Assembly (NCBI GenBank): GCA_024036415.1 | Contig: JAMWET010000479.1 | Coordinates: 1-64,000 of the forward strand | Source of the DNA: Prochilodus magdalenae | Taxonomy: Eukaryota > Chordata > Actinopteri > Characiformes > Prochilodontidae | Length of the DNA stretch: 64,000 bases | Direction: 5' to 3' | Part shown: positions 9,061-22,379 of the stretch, one piece after another | Position numbering within the stretch: the first letter of the stretch is position 1 | Layout of the letters: each line of letters starts with the position of its first letter | Program-made: the position numbers and the translations under genes | Notes under the pieces: model-generated | The model's database searches: none | The model's input: the letters and a program-made list of their open reading frames with translations, nothing else | Told to the model about the DNA's origin: nothing

Positions 9061-12000
9061 AGAAAAATGTCTGGAGTATAACAGATGCAGCAGAATATCA
9101 GTCAGCTGAAGTAGTTCCGTAGCTGGAATAAGGATCTAGCTCATGAGTTTAAGCCAGGAATGGTAAAAGTGTACATCATGTTAACACATTAAAAAACAAC
9201 AGTGATGCACATTTAACATAGCCCTTCAGTTTATATAGTTCAGAGGAAACAAAATCTATGAACATCCAACAGATGCTCAGATTTAACAGGCATTTCAAAC
9301 AATTTGTCATGTTGAATGAATTGTAATACAGAAGAATATTGTAATATTATAAATATGAAAGAAGAAAACTCTAAGGATGGCCTCTGACCAACGACAACAA
9401 CAGGAAACCCAAGGGTCTGGAGCTTTGAAAGGTTCCAAGCTTTTTATAGCATTTAGTGCCTTGACCAGAAGTTATCCAACATAAATAACGCATGGTCACA
9501 AAAGGAATAGGTTACATGATGTCCAACTCAACTTAAATAAAGTGATCCTGTAAATTCATTGTCACCTTAAAGCCAGTGCCTCCTTAAATCCATTGTTTTT
9601 GCTGTTATTGCTGTGCACTGTCTGTACTGTTTAAATAGTGTCTGTGTGCATCTGTTGTGACATAATTTGTGGCTATTAGCTAATTAGTTAATTGTGGCTG
9701 TTTTTTTTTTTCAGATTGGGTGATACAAACCTACACAGCACAAGCATTATGTGATCAATAATGTGTCTCAAGAATTTATTTCTCAGAAATGTTCAGGGGC
9801 ACGATTTAGCCTTCTCGTGGCCTCAGCGAGGTGAAGGTGGTCGTAGTTACACATAAAACCATAAAATATATGTTTTTTAATGAGGATGCACACATCCATG
9901 CTGCCAGTCAGTAACCAGGTTGAATGCTGAAATACCTGTTTTAATCTGACGTCCACCTTCACAAAGCTAAAACTGGTTCTGATTCTGATTTGAATTTCTC
10001 CTTCCAATTTAAATAGTGTTGCAATTACATCCTGGCATTTATTTAAGATGGATTGAGAAATTATAGCCCGCTTTCCAGCTGATTGTGGGGCAGAGATTAC
10101 GATACAAAGTGTAGATAAGAAGCTAACTTTAACCCTTTCCATGGATTTGGCATTTTAAATTGTTAAAGCAGCTTTTAAAAAGCTTTGCACCATGATCTGA
10201 CCATCTATAGGGCTAATCGTTTCTAATCACCGACCACCAGCATTCACTGATAAGGGAATCACCGTTGTGTTGTACAAGCTGGCCATTTCGGCATGAAACA
10301 TCATCAATTATATAAAAAAACCTATTTTTTCCCTCATTGTATTTTTAATATTTGCAATATTCTTGTCTTTCAATGTTTGGGTGTTCCTATCCACCAACTT
10401 TTCTTCAACTTATTTCTTTTTTGAAATTCCTATTACACTTTCAACAGTGCAGCATTCTGGCATTACATTACATAGGGTGGAATCATTTAAGGTGGATGGG
10501 AGAATTTTCCTAAAAAACTGAAATAAGAAGCCAGCTTTAGCTTCACTTGTGCCTTTTAGCTTGAAAACAATGAGTTTGAAAAGAGAAACGTGATGTATCC
10601 ACTAAATTAATGAAAACAGATTTTTGAAAAAATTATTTTGCAACACCTTCACTATGAAACTAATTTCTAATTTCTATTCTTACTACTTTTACTTGTAGTC
10701 TAACTTTACTTAGACAACAAAAACTCTCTCTCCCTTATATCCCACCTTGAATGGCCAAAATCGCTCCACAAAACTGTAAAAGGTCTGTATAGAAGGATTC
10801 ATCTTAATCCACGGGGGTATTGTCTTGTAGAGGGCTTTTGTCATTTGTATCACTGAAAGGAACACTTCCTGAAAATATTTTAAACTTTAGACTACCACCT
10901 ATACAATGTAGAATGTCCCTAAAATATATGCAGCAATTTACCATTTTAATGTAGATTGTATATAAAGAGTAAGAGTTTTGTTGGAATAATTTATGGGCTG
11001 GTGTTAATAAAAAATGTCTGTGATTGCCCATGTATCTTAGCACACTGATCATCAAGTATCCCATAAAATGTCCCAAGATAAACACAGTCAGACTAAATAC
11101 TTAAGATAGAAAGTTCATAAACTAATATGTTAAATATCCAAATGTATTTTATGATACAGGTAGGTGTAAACCAGTGGTCTACAACCCAAGTGCAGGGCCT
11201 ATTTCCAACCCCAATATGGAATACCTGCTCCAGTTAATCAACCTCTTCCCATGATTAGCTTTATTAAAAAATAACACATACAAGAACTATGTTAGAACTA
11301 TAAAACTACCCACCTTGCTTTCATGCCCACATCCCCAAGTGATGTAATAAGTTATCCGTTAACACTATACAAGACCCAGGAACTAATATTCTACTTTATG
11401 GATTTGTATGGATTAGATGGTCATAAGAATTATGTTTGAACTTCAGAGAACTAAGCACCTCTGTGACCATACGCACTTTTGCACATGGTCAAACAATCAA
11501 AAGATTTGAGTGCAACAGTGACGTAGGAGCAACTAACATCAAAAATTGAAAAAAGGCACCAGATGGCAGTGTGGTTACATTAAATCAACAAAAACAACTT
11601 GACTTTTTAAAATGAAAAATGAAGACGAACAAAAAAGCAAACTATATCAAGCTAGCATTAAAGCTCAACACATAATCTACACTGTAAAGCATAGAATCTA
11701 ACCAATAATACAATGGCCAAATTAAGTGATGCTTCAGGTTTTATTTTAAAACTCTGTTGTACAACTGCCTCTGGTAGTAAACTCCTAGAGTGAAGTCAGG
11801 AAAAATGATGAATGTTAGGAGCTATGACCTCCTGAGACCCGGACTTGCTTGGTGTGCAATTTTATTTTTTTGGTGATTAGTAGGACCTAGCAAGTATAAA
11901 AACTAAACGTCGTCTTTGTACAGGAAGTTGTTTTGGCAAAAACAATGTCCTCATATAAGACCAAAGAGTTAACATTATGAAAAGTATCGTGGTGCAGAGA

Positions 12001-12590
12001 AGCAGCCAAGAACTGGTGTAACTGGCATGTGGATATGACAAATTATTTGCTGAGCTCATGAGATGGTGGGATTACAGGAGCAGCAGTGGGCTAAAGCAGG
12101 TGATGAGAGCCAAAACAATGTTTATGTAAATAAGTGATTTTTTCATGAAACATATAAAAAAAAAAAGAATACCACAAAAAAGTGACAGCCAGTAATGACA
12201 AGAAATGGGGTTTTATTATTCTATATAATATTCTACATGTGTTCTGACATTACATTATGTACTGTAATGGAATGTGCTACATATAGGTTGATTAGAATAT
12301 AATCCAAGTTATTCGGGAGAGTGTATTAAATTTTTAGCTCTGACTATTTTTTCAAAATATCCTGCTCAACAGTGTTTAGTAAAAAGGCTAATATGTTTAG
12401 CATTACTGCTAACCTATTCAACTTGGCACAGGCCTCCTTTGGAATACGACCTTAATTATAAAACAAACACATGTACTCAGCTGTAGAAAAGTAATAGGGC
12501 AACATAACTGCTGAGAGGTTACTAATGTTTGACAGGTAACACTCAGTTTTGCTATTTTATGTAACCATATTTTAATTTAGAGTTCTTTTT
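9061..12590. other. Non-coding stretch, left arm inner zone
   Basis: No gene recognised. A 119-codon open frame at 9,783-10,142 (minus) is broken in the right arm at about 30,720-31,150 and has no recognisable domain. At 11,165-11,260 there is a short copy of the fish repeat that is better preserved at 16,180-16,335. Confidence 0.5.
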
Positions 12591-12829
12591 TTTTAAATGT
12601 GACCTGGGAGTTACAGGGGATTTCCACTATTCTTTCCAAATGTAAACTTATTGATCCAGAGCGGATTGGTGTGAAATGGTTAATTGTAGAGGATCCTGCA
12701 GAGTCTGATTACTTTACAGTGGCCGTGATAGGAACCAGAGGTCGAAAGTTCCATCGTGAAATGGCTGGCGGACTACAAGCAGCCCACTGTTTCTCCAATA
12801 GGGAGTTTCACCAAGTCTGTACAACTGGC

Positions 12830-13180
12830 CTGCAGGGGGCGTTATGGCGCTGTGATGACGGCTGAGCGAGAGACGTGGACGCTGAGAGACTGTGATGCTG
12901 TCTCCGCCTGTATTCCGACAAACCCCGCCTCTTCCACTGGAACAGGTTGGCCGCTAAGCATCACAAGCACTCCTCACAGTTTGGCGCACGAACTGCCAGC
13001 CAGTGTCGGTAAAGGAGGCGGGGCTCGCCGGAATACGGGTGGAAACTGAGGGCGAGGAAAGTGCAGGCGAGGTTACAAGCGCCTGGGTGGCAGAGCAAGC
13101 CTCCGTGCAGGCTCAGCTCGGTAATCTAATCAGCTGCTACACAGAGCTTCTCTCTCCCTGTGAACTAACACGCTGCGCCG
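12830..13180. promoter_or_regulatory. GC-rich, CpG-containing block (left arm), possible CpG island
   Basis: This stands out from AT-rich surroundings by base composition and by repeated CG dinucleotides (for example GGCGCTGTGATGACGG and GGCGGGGCTCGCCGGAAT). It could be a promoter-associated island, but no exon or conserved start was recognised next to it. The right-arm copy is at about 27,660-28,010. Confidence 0.3.
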
Positions 13181-13689
13181 TGTCCTCGTTTGACACAGGG
13201 TTACTTTTTATCTTCATTCCATTTTATTTGACTTTTTTAAGATAATTCTGTCAAAGTTGGGCTTCTGAAGCCACGGTATGCACAACATGCTTCTCATGCA
13301 GCCTATCTGAAATCTCTTTTCAGTCCTCTCCATCCGAGAGACTAGGCCCTAGCAGTGCGCTATTAGGACCAGAAATTAGCTGTGCATATCAAACAGGGAG
13401 ACGGTCACATTCATCATATTCACCATCTTCCGGAGCCAAAGCTGGAGCGAGGAAACATAGTTACAACACTGTTTAACACTTAACTGACAGTTACAACTGA
13501 TGAATGACAGCAGGCAATTCAGTTCCCCGTACAGAGCTGCAAAATCCAAAAGCCCTAACATCTCTGCTTCTAAACCTGCCGTTATCTGCGCTATCCGCTA
13601 GCAGCTTACACTGGGTTGCAACAGTAATGAGCAATGTGGTAATCAGTGTTTACAGGAAAGCACTACACCGAAAGTTCGCTCAACTCGCA

Positions 13690-14350
13690 ATCAAAACATT
13701 TCTCCTCAAATCAGCAGTAGCCTAATTTAATCAAGCCTGGAATCTGAGTGCCGTGCGTTCAGTGCTTGGGAATGTCAAGGGAGAGAGTGTCTTTGTGTTT
13801 CAATAAAGCGGACAATCGTTTGTCAGAGCCCATCTAAATTGTTGTTCTCTGAAAACTGAATGTTTATTAATGCGTCAGCAGCGATGACGCCAGCGCACGG
13901 AGCTTAGCTGTGATGCTAATTTTCTTTGAGAGCCACGTAACGAGAATAATGTTTTAAAAACAAGTTCCCTTGGCACTGCCCCCGTAACTAATGCAACCTG
14001 TATTCATTTGACAATCGTTTACGTCTACCAATCCCTGAATGTAAAAAAAATAAAAGCTTTTAAACAGCAACGATGCTCCTTTCACCTCCACATCACTGTT
14101 CAAACTGAAGAAAACTAAATAGCACCTAATTAAACTGGATTCAAGTTTATGCTGAAATGCAACCAGGCCACTGTAACGTCAGTGCTCAAAGCCATTGCCA
14201 TGGCAGCGTTTCTCTACAGATGCTCAGGGAGATAAGGAGTGTCGTGGGGAAAGGTGTTTTTCACCGGCGCTAATAAACCCTTAATGAACCGAAACCAGCG
14301 CGCAGTCTGCCTGAAGGAATTATGAAACACCCTTTATTTCTTCCAAACGG
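13690..14350. promoter_or_regulatory. Candidate conserved non-coding block (left arm)
   Basis: A non-repetitive stretch of mixed composition with the texture of vertebrate conserved elements: homeodomain-type TTAAT/TAATTA cores (GTTTATTAATGCGTCAGC, CACCTAATTAAACTGG) beside AAGCCATTGCCATGGCAGCG. It has no long open frame. It stays recognisable in the right arm (about 26,440-27,070) despite high indel noise. Conservation outside this window is not tested. Confidence 0.25.
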
Positions 14351-14600
14351 AACGCTAGCAGGAGGGTTTTCAGAAACTGTGTCTGATCAGACATTCGAAA
14401 AAGAGTTTGAAAATGTGACATTTTTAAACTATTTGAGGTATGTGACCTTTTTTAATCATGATGATTACGTCATCATTCCGTGTTGGGGGGCTGACCCCCA
14501 TATTTACATACAATGACCAATCACTATTCGCCAGCATCGACATGGTATAAAAGATCATAACAGTAACAGGAGTTAGAAACTTATCAAATATGAAACAACA

Positions 14601-14632
14601 CACACACCACACACCACACACACACAACACAC

Positions 14633-14679
<47 letters not shown>

Positions 14680-14697
14680 TATCATATATATATATAC
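14601..14697. repeat. Compound (CA)n-(TA)n microsatellite, left arm
   Basis: An imperfect ACACACCACAC block is followed by a run of AT repeats. The right-arm mirror is at about 26,082-26,180. Confidence 0.95.
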
Positions 14698-15479
14698 AGG
14701 GAATTCATGAAAAAAATTCCATCACAGGAGTGGTGGTGAAGACGGAGCTGAAGATTTTTTTCTATTTAAAAAAACTAAGACAAGACTATCTTCACACACT
14801 GTGTCCTTGGTTGATCTTGCATTTGCTTCTCCTCTTCAGCTAACAACAACCGTGCCACATATTGTGAGATTCCATGGAAACTAGTTACTGCTACTGAATT
14901 ATTTAGGTTGATAGAAAAAAAAAACAATGGACCAGATAAAAAATAAAAAATGATGGAATTAACAGGGAGGCAAATATCTGCGGGTGATTCATCTGCTTGG
15001 GAAGGAAGAAACCAGTAAGTCAAAAAAGCTTTTCTGTCTCACTACGCAAACAGTAACCAGGCAACAGGAAAAGTGATAGCTTTTGGTGCAAGACAGAGCT
15101 GTGAAGGGCAGTGCTTCCTAAAAATGACTTCTCTCATACTCCGCTGACAGGACTGACATCTGAATACAATGTGAAATCAAATTGAAAACTGGTATGGCAC
15201 ATGGATTATGGATTTTTTCCCTCCTAAAAAAAGTAGACCTGTGCTTTTGATCTATGGCATGAACTGAATGATCAATTATAAATGAATACTGAAATGATAT
15301 GAAATGGAATACTTTACCGAGACCACAAATTAAAAGGAACACATGTTTAAATATTTTTCAAAGATTACAATTCATGTGGGTCAAACAGCACTTCCTTTTT
15401 CACATACTGTTTTCCCCTGGCTTATGTGGTCCTGTGAAAAAATAGTACCTATAAAATAATCATTTTGCATAAGAATAAT

Positions 15480-15770
15480 TAATAAATTCTAAAACTGGAC
15501 TTCAACAGATGATTTAAAAGACAGAGGAAATGTGACTTCTAACAGCCATGCAAGACTTGGTAGACCATCACAACTGTAATCAGATAACCATCAGCATCAG
15601 ATAAACAATATGTCTTTAAGGAAACTGAAAACAAGAACATTTAAAGACTGACCATCTCAGAGCCAAGACCTCATCATCACTGAATGCGTTTGGGATTACT
15701 TGGAATCATGAAAATTCAGGCAATTTCTATAAAAACTGAAAGCAAATATCTTGGAAGAATAATTTTCTGG
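15480..15770 (+). pseudogene. Possible Tc1/mariner transposase relic, left arm
   Basis: The fragment HARLGRPSQL (about 15,545-15,576) resembles the linker after the DNA-binding half of Tc1 transposases. SQSQDLIITECVWDYLES (about 15,654-15,710) resembles the SPDLN.IE..WD.L block around the third catalytic residue. The pieces between are missing, so this would be an internally deleted copy. Evidence is motif-level only. The right-arm counterpart lies at about 24,930-25,240. Confidence 0.4.
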
Positions 15771-16179
15771 TATTTACTGACAAATACAATATTATGCCTA
15801 TTTAGTTGTTGGTGTATCATTTTCTGATAAATCTTTGTTTTGTCCGATTTCCTGACGTTCAAAGATGAATCACTTTATTCACAGTACTGTACGTTTCATG
15901 TAAGTATAATCCTAGACAATAATAAAATTATATTTAGAAGCAGCAGCAAAATGTAAGTGTACTATGATTCTGGTCACAGTTTATTTAGGGTGGCATTCAT
16001 AAGGCCACACTGACATAAGCATTTCATGACAACTAACACGAAGAGATAACATAACGTAATAAACATTTGTAAAGTCTTATTCCAACATCATTAGTAGCCT
16101 TATGCAAACATTTGTGCACCCCTGGTCCAGTTGAATGTTTTGTTGATTTTGTAAATAAAAATAAGTACACATCCTACTC

Positions 16180-16335
16180 AGAGGTGGTCACCAGTCCTGT
16201 TCCTGGAGATCTATCTTCCTGAAGCTCCAACCCAAATAGACCCAACTTGATTCAACTAATTATTGCCTTCAGGACTCCTTAATCAGCTGAATAACAAATG
16301 GGTTGGAAGGAGTGTTGGGGAAACCACTGTTTTAC
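16180..16335 (+). repeat. Short dispersed teleost repeat, left arm
   Basis: GGTGGTCACCAGTCCTGTTC, CTGGAGATC, TTCCTGAAGCTCCAACCC and CTTCAGGACTCCTTAATCAG match a common fish repeat of about 150 bp with self-complementary ends (GGTTGGAAGGAGTGTTGGGG). The right-arm mirror is at about 24,340-24,520, and a shorter relative is at 11,165-11,260. Confidence 0.6.
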
Positions 16336-17689
16336 AGAGAAGCACAGTTCATACATAGTTATTGTTTATTTTGTAGCGAAGCATAACGTGTAGTGTTATG
16401 GCTATGTTGCTGAGTCATAGCTTCAGGCATAACGTCTTTAGATGTAAAGGCTAAATGTGTTGTATCTACTGCTGTAGGTTTTTATTCTATGTAACCGTAT
16501 TGGTCCAGTGTTTACCACTTTGTAACTCGAGACTAAAAGGCTTAGCTATCTTCTGTGCAACGTACACTAGTAAAATGACAAACCTAAATTTAAATAATGA
16601 AGTCACTGGCTATTTATTAGACTGATTATTGTTCAGCTAATTTACACTTGGAGGTTAAAATAACCCTTTAAGAAAGTATTCACTTTTCCACTATTCTAAC
16701 TTTCCAAGCTAGAAATCCGTTTTGTTTTACATTGTGGACTAGATGTGAAGAGGTATGGTATAGTCGCTTGAATCCAAGTTTAACAATCTTTTTCTTACAG
16801 CAAAGTTATAGATTGGTCAGTTTTATTTCCAGTTGACAGAAATACGTTTGGTACTCAAATTGTTTTGTTCTGTTTTCTCCATTTTTTCAGTTGATGACTT
16901 TTCTGAATTGAAAGTGTTTGGCTTAACACTAGAAAGTGTTTTCAATCCTGACAAATAAGGCACTTGAACTTGCTTTGCTCTAAATGTAGTCTAACAAGTG
17001 CATGTCTGTACTGTGTATGTTTGTGTTGGTGCAAGTTTAGCTTGTCACCCACCATGATCATGATGGTTCACCATACCATCATCCAAAACAGAACATACTG
17101 TGGCATCCATCTCTGGCTGGGCCTCTGGGGGTGAAAAGGAGGTGTGACTATGCAATGTGAATATACAAAGAGGCTCCTGGGAGGAGGCACGCTCCTGTTA
17201 AGAGGGGTATTGATATTGACCTTGTGAAAGCTACTGTAGCGATGTTATTAGTACTGGGCTGTGGGGTAGTAAGTACCGAAATGAGAGTGTAGGCTAGAAG
17301 TGACTTGCCTTCTGTCCCAGCTGTTTAAGCAGTGGTGACCAGCGGTTCTCCCTTGCTGCTCATTGAGACGCTTTACCTGCATGCACAATAGTTTACTCTT
17401 CATTAGCTCTTAGGATTATGACTTGTTCTAAGTCATTATAAGGAACAATCAGGTGATTCCAGTTTCAAAACCTTATAAATACTCCTCAAATCTTGTCCCA
17501 GCAATCAGAGGTTATGGGCTCCTCTTAACAGCTGGCTAGCACTCTGAAGATTAAAATGACTAATGCCCAGTAAACAGGAGAAGACTATAAGAATTTAGCG
17601 AATCATAGCTATTTCTCCAGTTCAGATTGTAACAGTGCAGGTCTGTAATACTAAAAGAAAAAATATATATAGAGGGAACTGCTGGTACT

Positions 17690-18260
17690 TTGTATGACTG
17701 CAAAACACATTCAGGAAATGTAGCAGCCTCTGGAGTGGTGGTATACCAGTCTACAGTCTACAAATATGATCTTCATGGAAAAATTATCAAAAGAAAACCG
17801 TCCCTGTATCCTCATATGCATCCTCTGATACATTTTGGAAAAGTCCTGTGTAGGGATACAGTTAAAATAGATCTTTTTGGCTACAGTGAGCAAAGGTATG
17901 TTTGGAGAAACGAGGATATAGAATGTAGTGAATACTTTTTCAACTGAGTGGACAACAACACATCTCTAACGGAGATGGATCGATCGTGCTTTTGGGCTTG
18001 TGTTGCAGCAAGTGCAGCAAGCAACATTCACTGGTAGAGGGAAGAAAGTATTCAGATAAATAGCAGCAACGCCTGGAAGCAGCCTGTAAAAAAGCGAAAG
18101 GTAAATGACTTCTATAATTCTTAATGATCCTCAGCACACCTCAAAATCCATAGTGGAGTACCTCAAAAGGTGCAATATCATGTTTTCATAGTCCTCACAA
18201 TGCCTCAATCTAAAAATCTGTGGATACACTCAGCAGTACATGCAAATCAACCTTTTAGAT
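17690..18260 (+). pseudogene. Tc1-like transposase relic, second family (left arm)
   Basis: The plus strand encodes TVYKYDLHGKIIKRKP, the end of the DNA-binding half in fish Tc1 transposases. VKIDLFGYSEQRYVWRNEDI follows (17,860-17,918), where the usual WSDET before it is altered to CRDT. Further on come CFWACVAASAASNIHW (from the WGC-[FV] block), DPQHTSKSIVEYLKRCN (about 18,127-18,175, second catalytic aspartate) and an eroded QCLNLKICGY in place of [13 protein letters not shown]. The stretch between 17,765 and 17,850 is shortened relative to the family. Several stops are present. It is older and of a different family from the 2,725 element. Confidence 0.8.
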
Positions 18261-20260
18261 TCATAGCATACATGTATTTTAATTAGCATTTCCTATTGAG
18301 TTGCTGCAGCTACGCAGTCGTCCAGTGTATTTTTTTTGTGGCAAATGTTAAGTAATTCTTTTTTGTTCTCGTTGTTGAGGTAAACAATTTCAACCATTGC
18401 ATGCATTTCTATTTTTGAAAAAAAAAAAAAAAAACATAGGTTAAATGATCTAGATGTTTAAAATGTCAATAAAACCATTAGCGGTTGAATGTGTTAAATA
18501 TTCTTTCTTTTTAACATTTGGATCATTAGCTGTTAAATACAGTTAAATACAAGTTAGGAATTCACTCATGGTAAGTGACATAAATAAATAATAGCTCTTA
18601 AAGTTCATCTAAGAAGGAGGTTGTGGTTCAAGCCATGTTTCCATTATAAACACAACGTCTAATTTTTCAAATGTTTCTAATTTTGGTCATCCTGAGAGTT
18701 TACCCTAAATTACCTTTTGTTCTAAAAACACTTTACCATTATGCTAAACAAGCTGTCCAGCTTTGAGTTGTTTTGCATACCAGTTTATTATTACTGAAAT
18801 TGGGGGCTTAGGAGACGTAGTTACAGGGAAGCAACAGTCTTTGTTGTGTGTATTGTAATTTCCCATTTCTATTTAATTCCATACTAGGTATTAAACCATA
18901 TCAGTGGTTTCTCAATAAAATTACTCTAATCCACTGTGGCAATCAGATACAACAAACATCTCTACTTGCAATATGCTTCTTTTACTGCTGATCAGACTTT
19001 TTATACCAGAATCCAAAACACAACACATAATGGGTCTACGCGCTTTGTCCTTGCAATGGATTCTAACATGGTCGCAAGTCCCACAGGCTTATTTTGTTTA
19101 AAGAAGTCACAGGAGCGACAGGAGGCGGAAGTCTTTTGTAGGACAAAGGAAGGTCCTTTTAAATTCTACTATTTTAATGGTTAGCATGTAATCAGTGTTG
19201 TTCAGAGAGGTTTTGATGTAAACAGCCCCAGTCCAGATAAATGTACTTAAAGCATAGTGGTGATAGGAACCAGACATCCAAGAGCTGAATGCTTCCTAAG
19301 CTCCCTTACATAAAGTTACTAATGAAATGCTTTGGAATGTGTTGCTTGATGCACAACACCATATTGTTACAACAGATTTAAGAAGGCGTGTTGGCCTAAA
19401 ACATTTTTTATGTCGTCATGGCGGAGAGATTTATAAAGTATTCATAAGGATTTGAACCTTTCAGCATTACATATAGAAACCCAGAGATAGTAATTGTAGT
19501 AGGAGAAATAGCTGCCTTTACTCATGTCTGCAGTCGTGTTAGAAAACTCAGTGTAATTTCCCGTTTAAGCCTAAACACTTAGCCCAGATTAGCCTATCCA
19601 TTAGTGTTCTTGCTCCCCCCCCAGTGGGAGGTCTTGATGAAGTTTAGGACCCATCTGCACATTTTTTTTTTTCTACACATGTGGTATATTGGTCTGTATA
19701 ATAAATTTGAAAGATTACTAAACAGAAAACATTAGATAACAGTGTGTTATCTAATTTGTTTTGTGAAGTCAACAAAAGTTTATCCAGCACTTTGGGCATT
19801 ACATGGAACTTCAAGGAAATTATTACCAGTGTTTAAATGGATTTGCACTATAGGACGGGCATTCCTGGACCATTTTAGGGAGGATAAGTCACTGAACCAT
19901 AAAAAACCACAAAGATTTAAACCTGAGGTGAAACACGTGAAATATGAATAATGAGAGGTGAAGTTAAAGAGAGTTTCACTGTGATTCAAAGGACTTATGA
20001 TTTCATGAGTTATTGTAACCAAGCAACAAGCCGTTTTTAGATGTGATGCAGTCGAAAATTTCTTCATTAATTGAGAAGCTGAGATGATTTCGTTGCATTA
20101 TACATGTGTGTTAAGAACACTTTAGGAAAACTGAAGTTTGAATTAGGGAACACCTCTGTTAGCAGTGCTAAGAAATGGGTGTGTCAGTTCTCCACTGCAG
20201 GAATGTTCAGGACTTTGTATTGTCTTAACCTTGTCTGGGAGCGAGGAACAGGCCACAGTA
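18261..20260. other. Non-coding stretch next to the palindrome axis (left)
   Basis: No gene recognised. AT-rich with an A run at 18,418-18,434. It mirrors 20,298-22,380 with frequent one-base differences. Confidence 0.5.
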
Positions 20261-20297
20261 TGGGGATACTGAAATACTCTACTGGACTACTTGTACG
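20261..20297. other. Spacer at the axis of the palindrome
   Basis: This 37-base stretch separates the arms. The left arm ends in GGCCACAGTA at 20,251-20,260 and the right arm opens with TACTGTGGCT at 20,298-20,307. The spacer holds four copies of TACT. A small hairpin, AGTAT-GGGG-ATACT, straddles the left junction at 20,257-20,270. The right junction lies in the self-complementary octamer GTACGTAC (20,293-20,300). Confidence 0.9.
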
Positions 20298-22379
20298 TAC
20301 TGTGGCTGTTTCCTCGCTCCCAGACCAGGGTTAAGACAAGTCCTGAACATTCCTGCAGTGGAGAATCTGACCACAACCATTCTTAGCACTGCTAACCATT
20401 GTGTTCCTATTCAAACTTCAGTTTTCTTTAAAGTGTTCTTAAACACACATGTATAATGCAACGAAATCATCTCAAGGTTCTGCAAATTAATGAAGGAAAT
20501 TTCGACTGCATCAACATCTAAAACGGCTTTGTTGCTTGGTTACAATAACTCATGAAATCATAAGTCCTTTGAATCACAGTGAAACTCTCTTTAACTTCAT
20601 ACCTCTCATTATTCATATTTCACGTGCTTTTCACCTCAGGTTTAAATCTTTGTGGTTTTTTATGGTCAGTGACTTATCCTTCCCTAAAATGGTCCCAGGA
20701 ATGCCCGTCTATAGTGCAAAATCCATTTAAACACTGGTAATAATTTCCTTGAAGTTCCATGTCAATGCCCAAAGTGCTGGATAAAACTTTTGTTGACTTT
20801 CACAAACGAAATGTAGATAACACAATGTTTATCTAATGTTTTCTGTTTAGTAATCTTTCAAATTATTATACAGACAAATACCACATGTGTAGAAATGTGC
20901 AGATGGGTCCCTAAACTTCAGCAGGAGAGGGGAGGGAGGGGGAGACTCACTGGAGCAAGAACACTATGGAGGCTAATCTGGGCTAAGTGTTTAGGCTTAA
21001 ACGTGAATTACACTGAGTTTTCTAAACGACCTCGCAGACATGAGTAAAGGCAGCTATTTCTCTACTACAATTTACTATCTCTGGTTTCTATATGTAATGC
21101 TGAAATGGTTCAAATCCTTATGAATACTTATAAATCTCTCCGCCATGACGACATTAAAAAATGTTTTAGGCCAAACGCCTTCTTAATCTGTTGTTAACAT
21201 ATTGTGTTTGTGCATCAAGCAACACATTCCTAAGCATTTCATGTAGTAACTTATGTAGGGAGCTTTAGGAGCATTCAGCTCTTGGATGTCTGGTTCCTAT
21301 CACCACATGCTTTAAGTACATTTTATCTGGACTGGGCTGTTACATCAACCTCTCTGAACAACACTGATTACATGCTAACCATTAAAATAGGGTAGAATTT
21401 AAAAGGACCCCTTCGTTTGTCCTACAAAGACTTCCGCTCCTGTCGCTCCTGTACTTCTTTAAACAAATAAGCTGTGGACTTTGGACCCTGTTATGATCCA
21501 TTTGCAAGGACAAAGCGCTTAGACCCATATGTGTTGTGTTTTGGATTCTGGTATAAAAGTCTGATCAGCAGTAAAAGAAGCATATTGCAGGTAGAGATGG
21601 TTTGTATCTGATTGCACAGTGGATAGTAATTTTTATTAGAAACCACTGATATGGTTTAATACCTAGTATGAATTAAATAGAATGGGGGAAATTACAATAC
21701 ACACAACAAAGACTGTGCTTCCCTGTTACTACGTCTCCTAAAGCCAATTTCAGTAATAATAAACTGGTAGCGGAAAACAACTCAAAAGCTGGACAGCTTG
21801 TTTAGGCATTAATGGTAAAGTGTTTGAGAACAAAAGGTAATTTAGGGTAACTCTCAGGATGACCAAAAATTAGATAACATAATTGAAAAATTAGACGTTG
21901 GTGTCGTTTATAATGGCAGAACATGGCTTGAACCACAACGTCTCCTTCTTAGATTGAACTTTAAGAGCTTATTTATTTATTTATGTCATCTTACCATCGC
22001 TTTTTGAGTGAATTCCTAACTTGTATTTAACTGCTCTATTTATTTGAACAGCTCAAGTTTAATCCAAATGTTAAAAAGAAACAATATAGTATCCAACACA
22101 TTAACCGCTAATGGTTTTATTCGGACATTTTAAACATTAGATCTATTTAACACTTATGTTCTTTTTTTTTTTTCAAAAATTAGAAATGCATGCAATGGTT
22201 GAAATGTTTAGGCCACTCAACATACGAGAACAAAAAAGCATTACTTACATTTGCCCACAAAAATACACTGGACGGACTGCGTAGCTTGCAGCAACTCAAT
22301 AGGAATGCTTAATTAAAATACATGTTGCTATGAATCTAAAAGGTTGATTGCATGTACTGCTGAGTGTATCTATCCATCA

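Larger units (their letters stand above)
5..20260 (+). repeat. Left arm of a giant inverted repeat
   Basis: The reverse complement of this whole stretch recurs at 20,298-41,588. Paired anchors show collinearity. Position 510 pairs with 41,091 (sum 41,601), 3,716 with 37,853 (41,569), 5,900 with 35,527 (41,427), 9,803 with 31,141 (40,944), 12,600 with about 28,245 (40,845), 17,690 with 22,926 (40,616) and 20,260 with 20,298 (40,558). The sum falls toward the axis because the right arm is about 1 kb longer in total. Similarity still holds at the first bases of the window, allowing one mismatch and one gap, so the arm may begin left of position 1. The left arm keeps cleaner versions of recognisable repeats (SINE, minisatellite) than the right. 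Confidence 0.97.

Noticed and set aside
9783..10142. 119-codon minus-strand frame in the left arm
   Set aside because: It is broken by several indels in the right arm, has no recognisable domain, and shows no splice or promoter context.
12599..13245. Overlapping 80-97 codon frames in the GC-rich block
   Set aside because: Frames persist because of base composition and are not kept open between the two arms. No protein motif was found.
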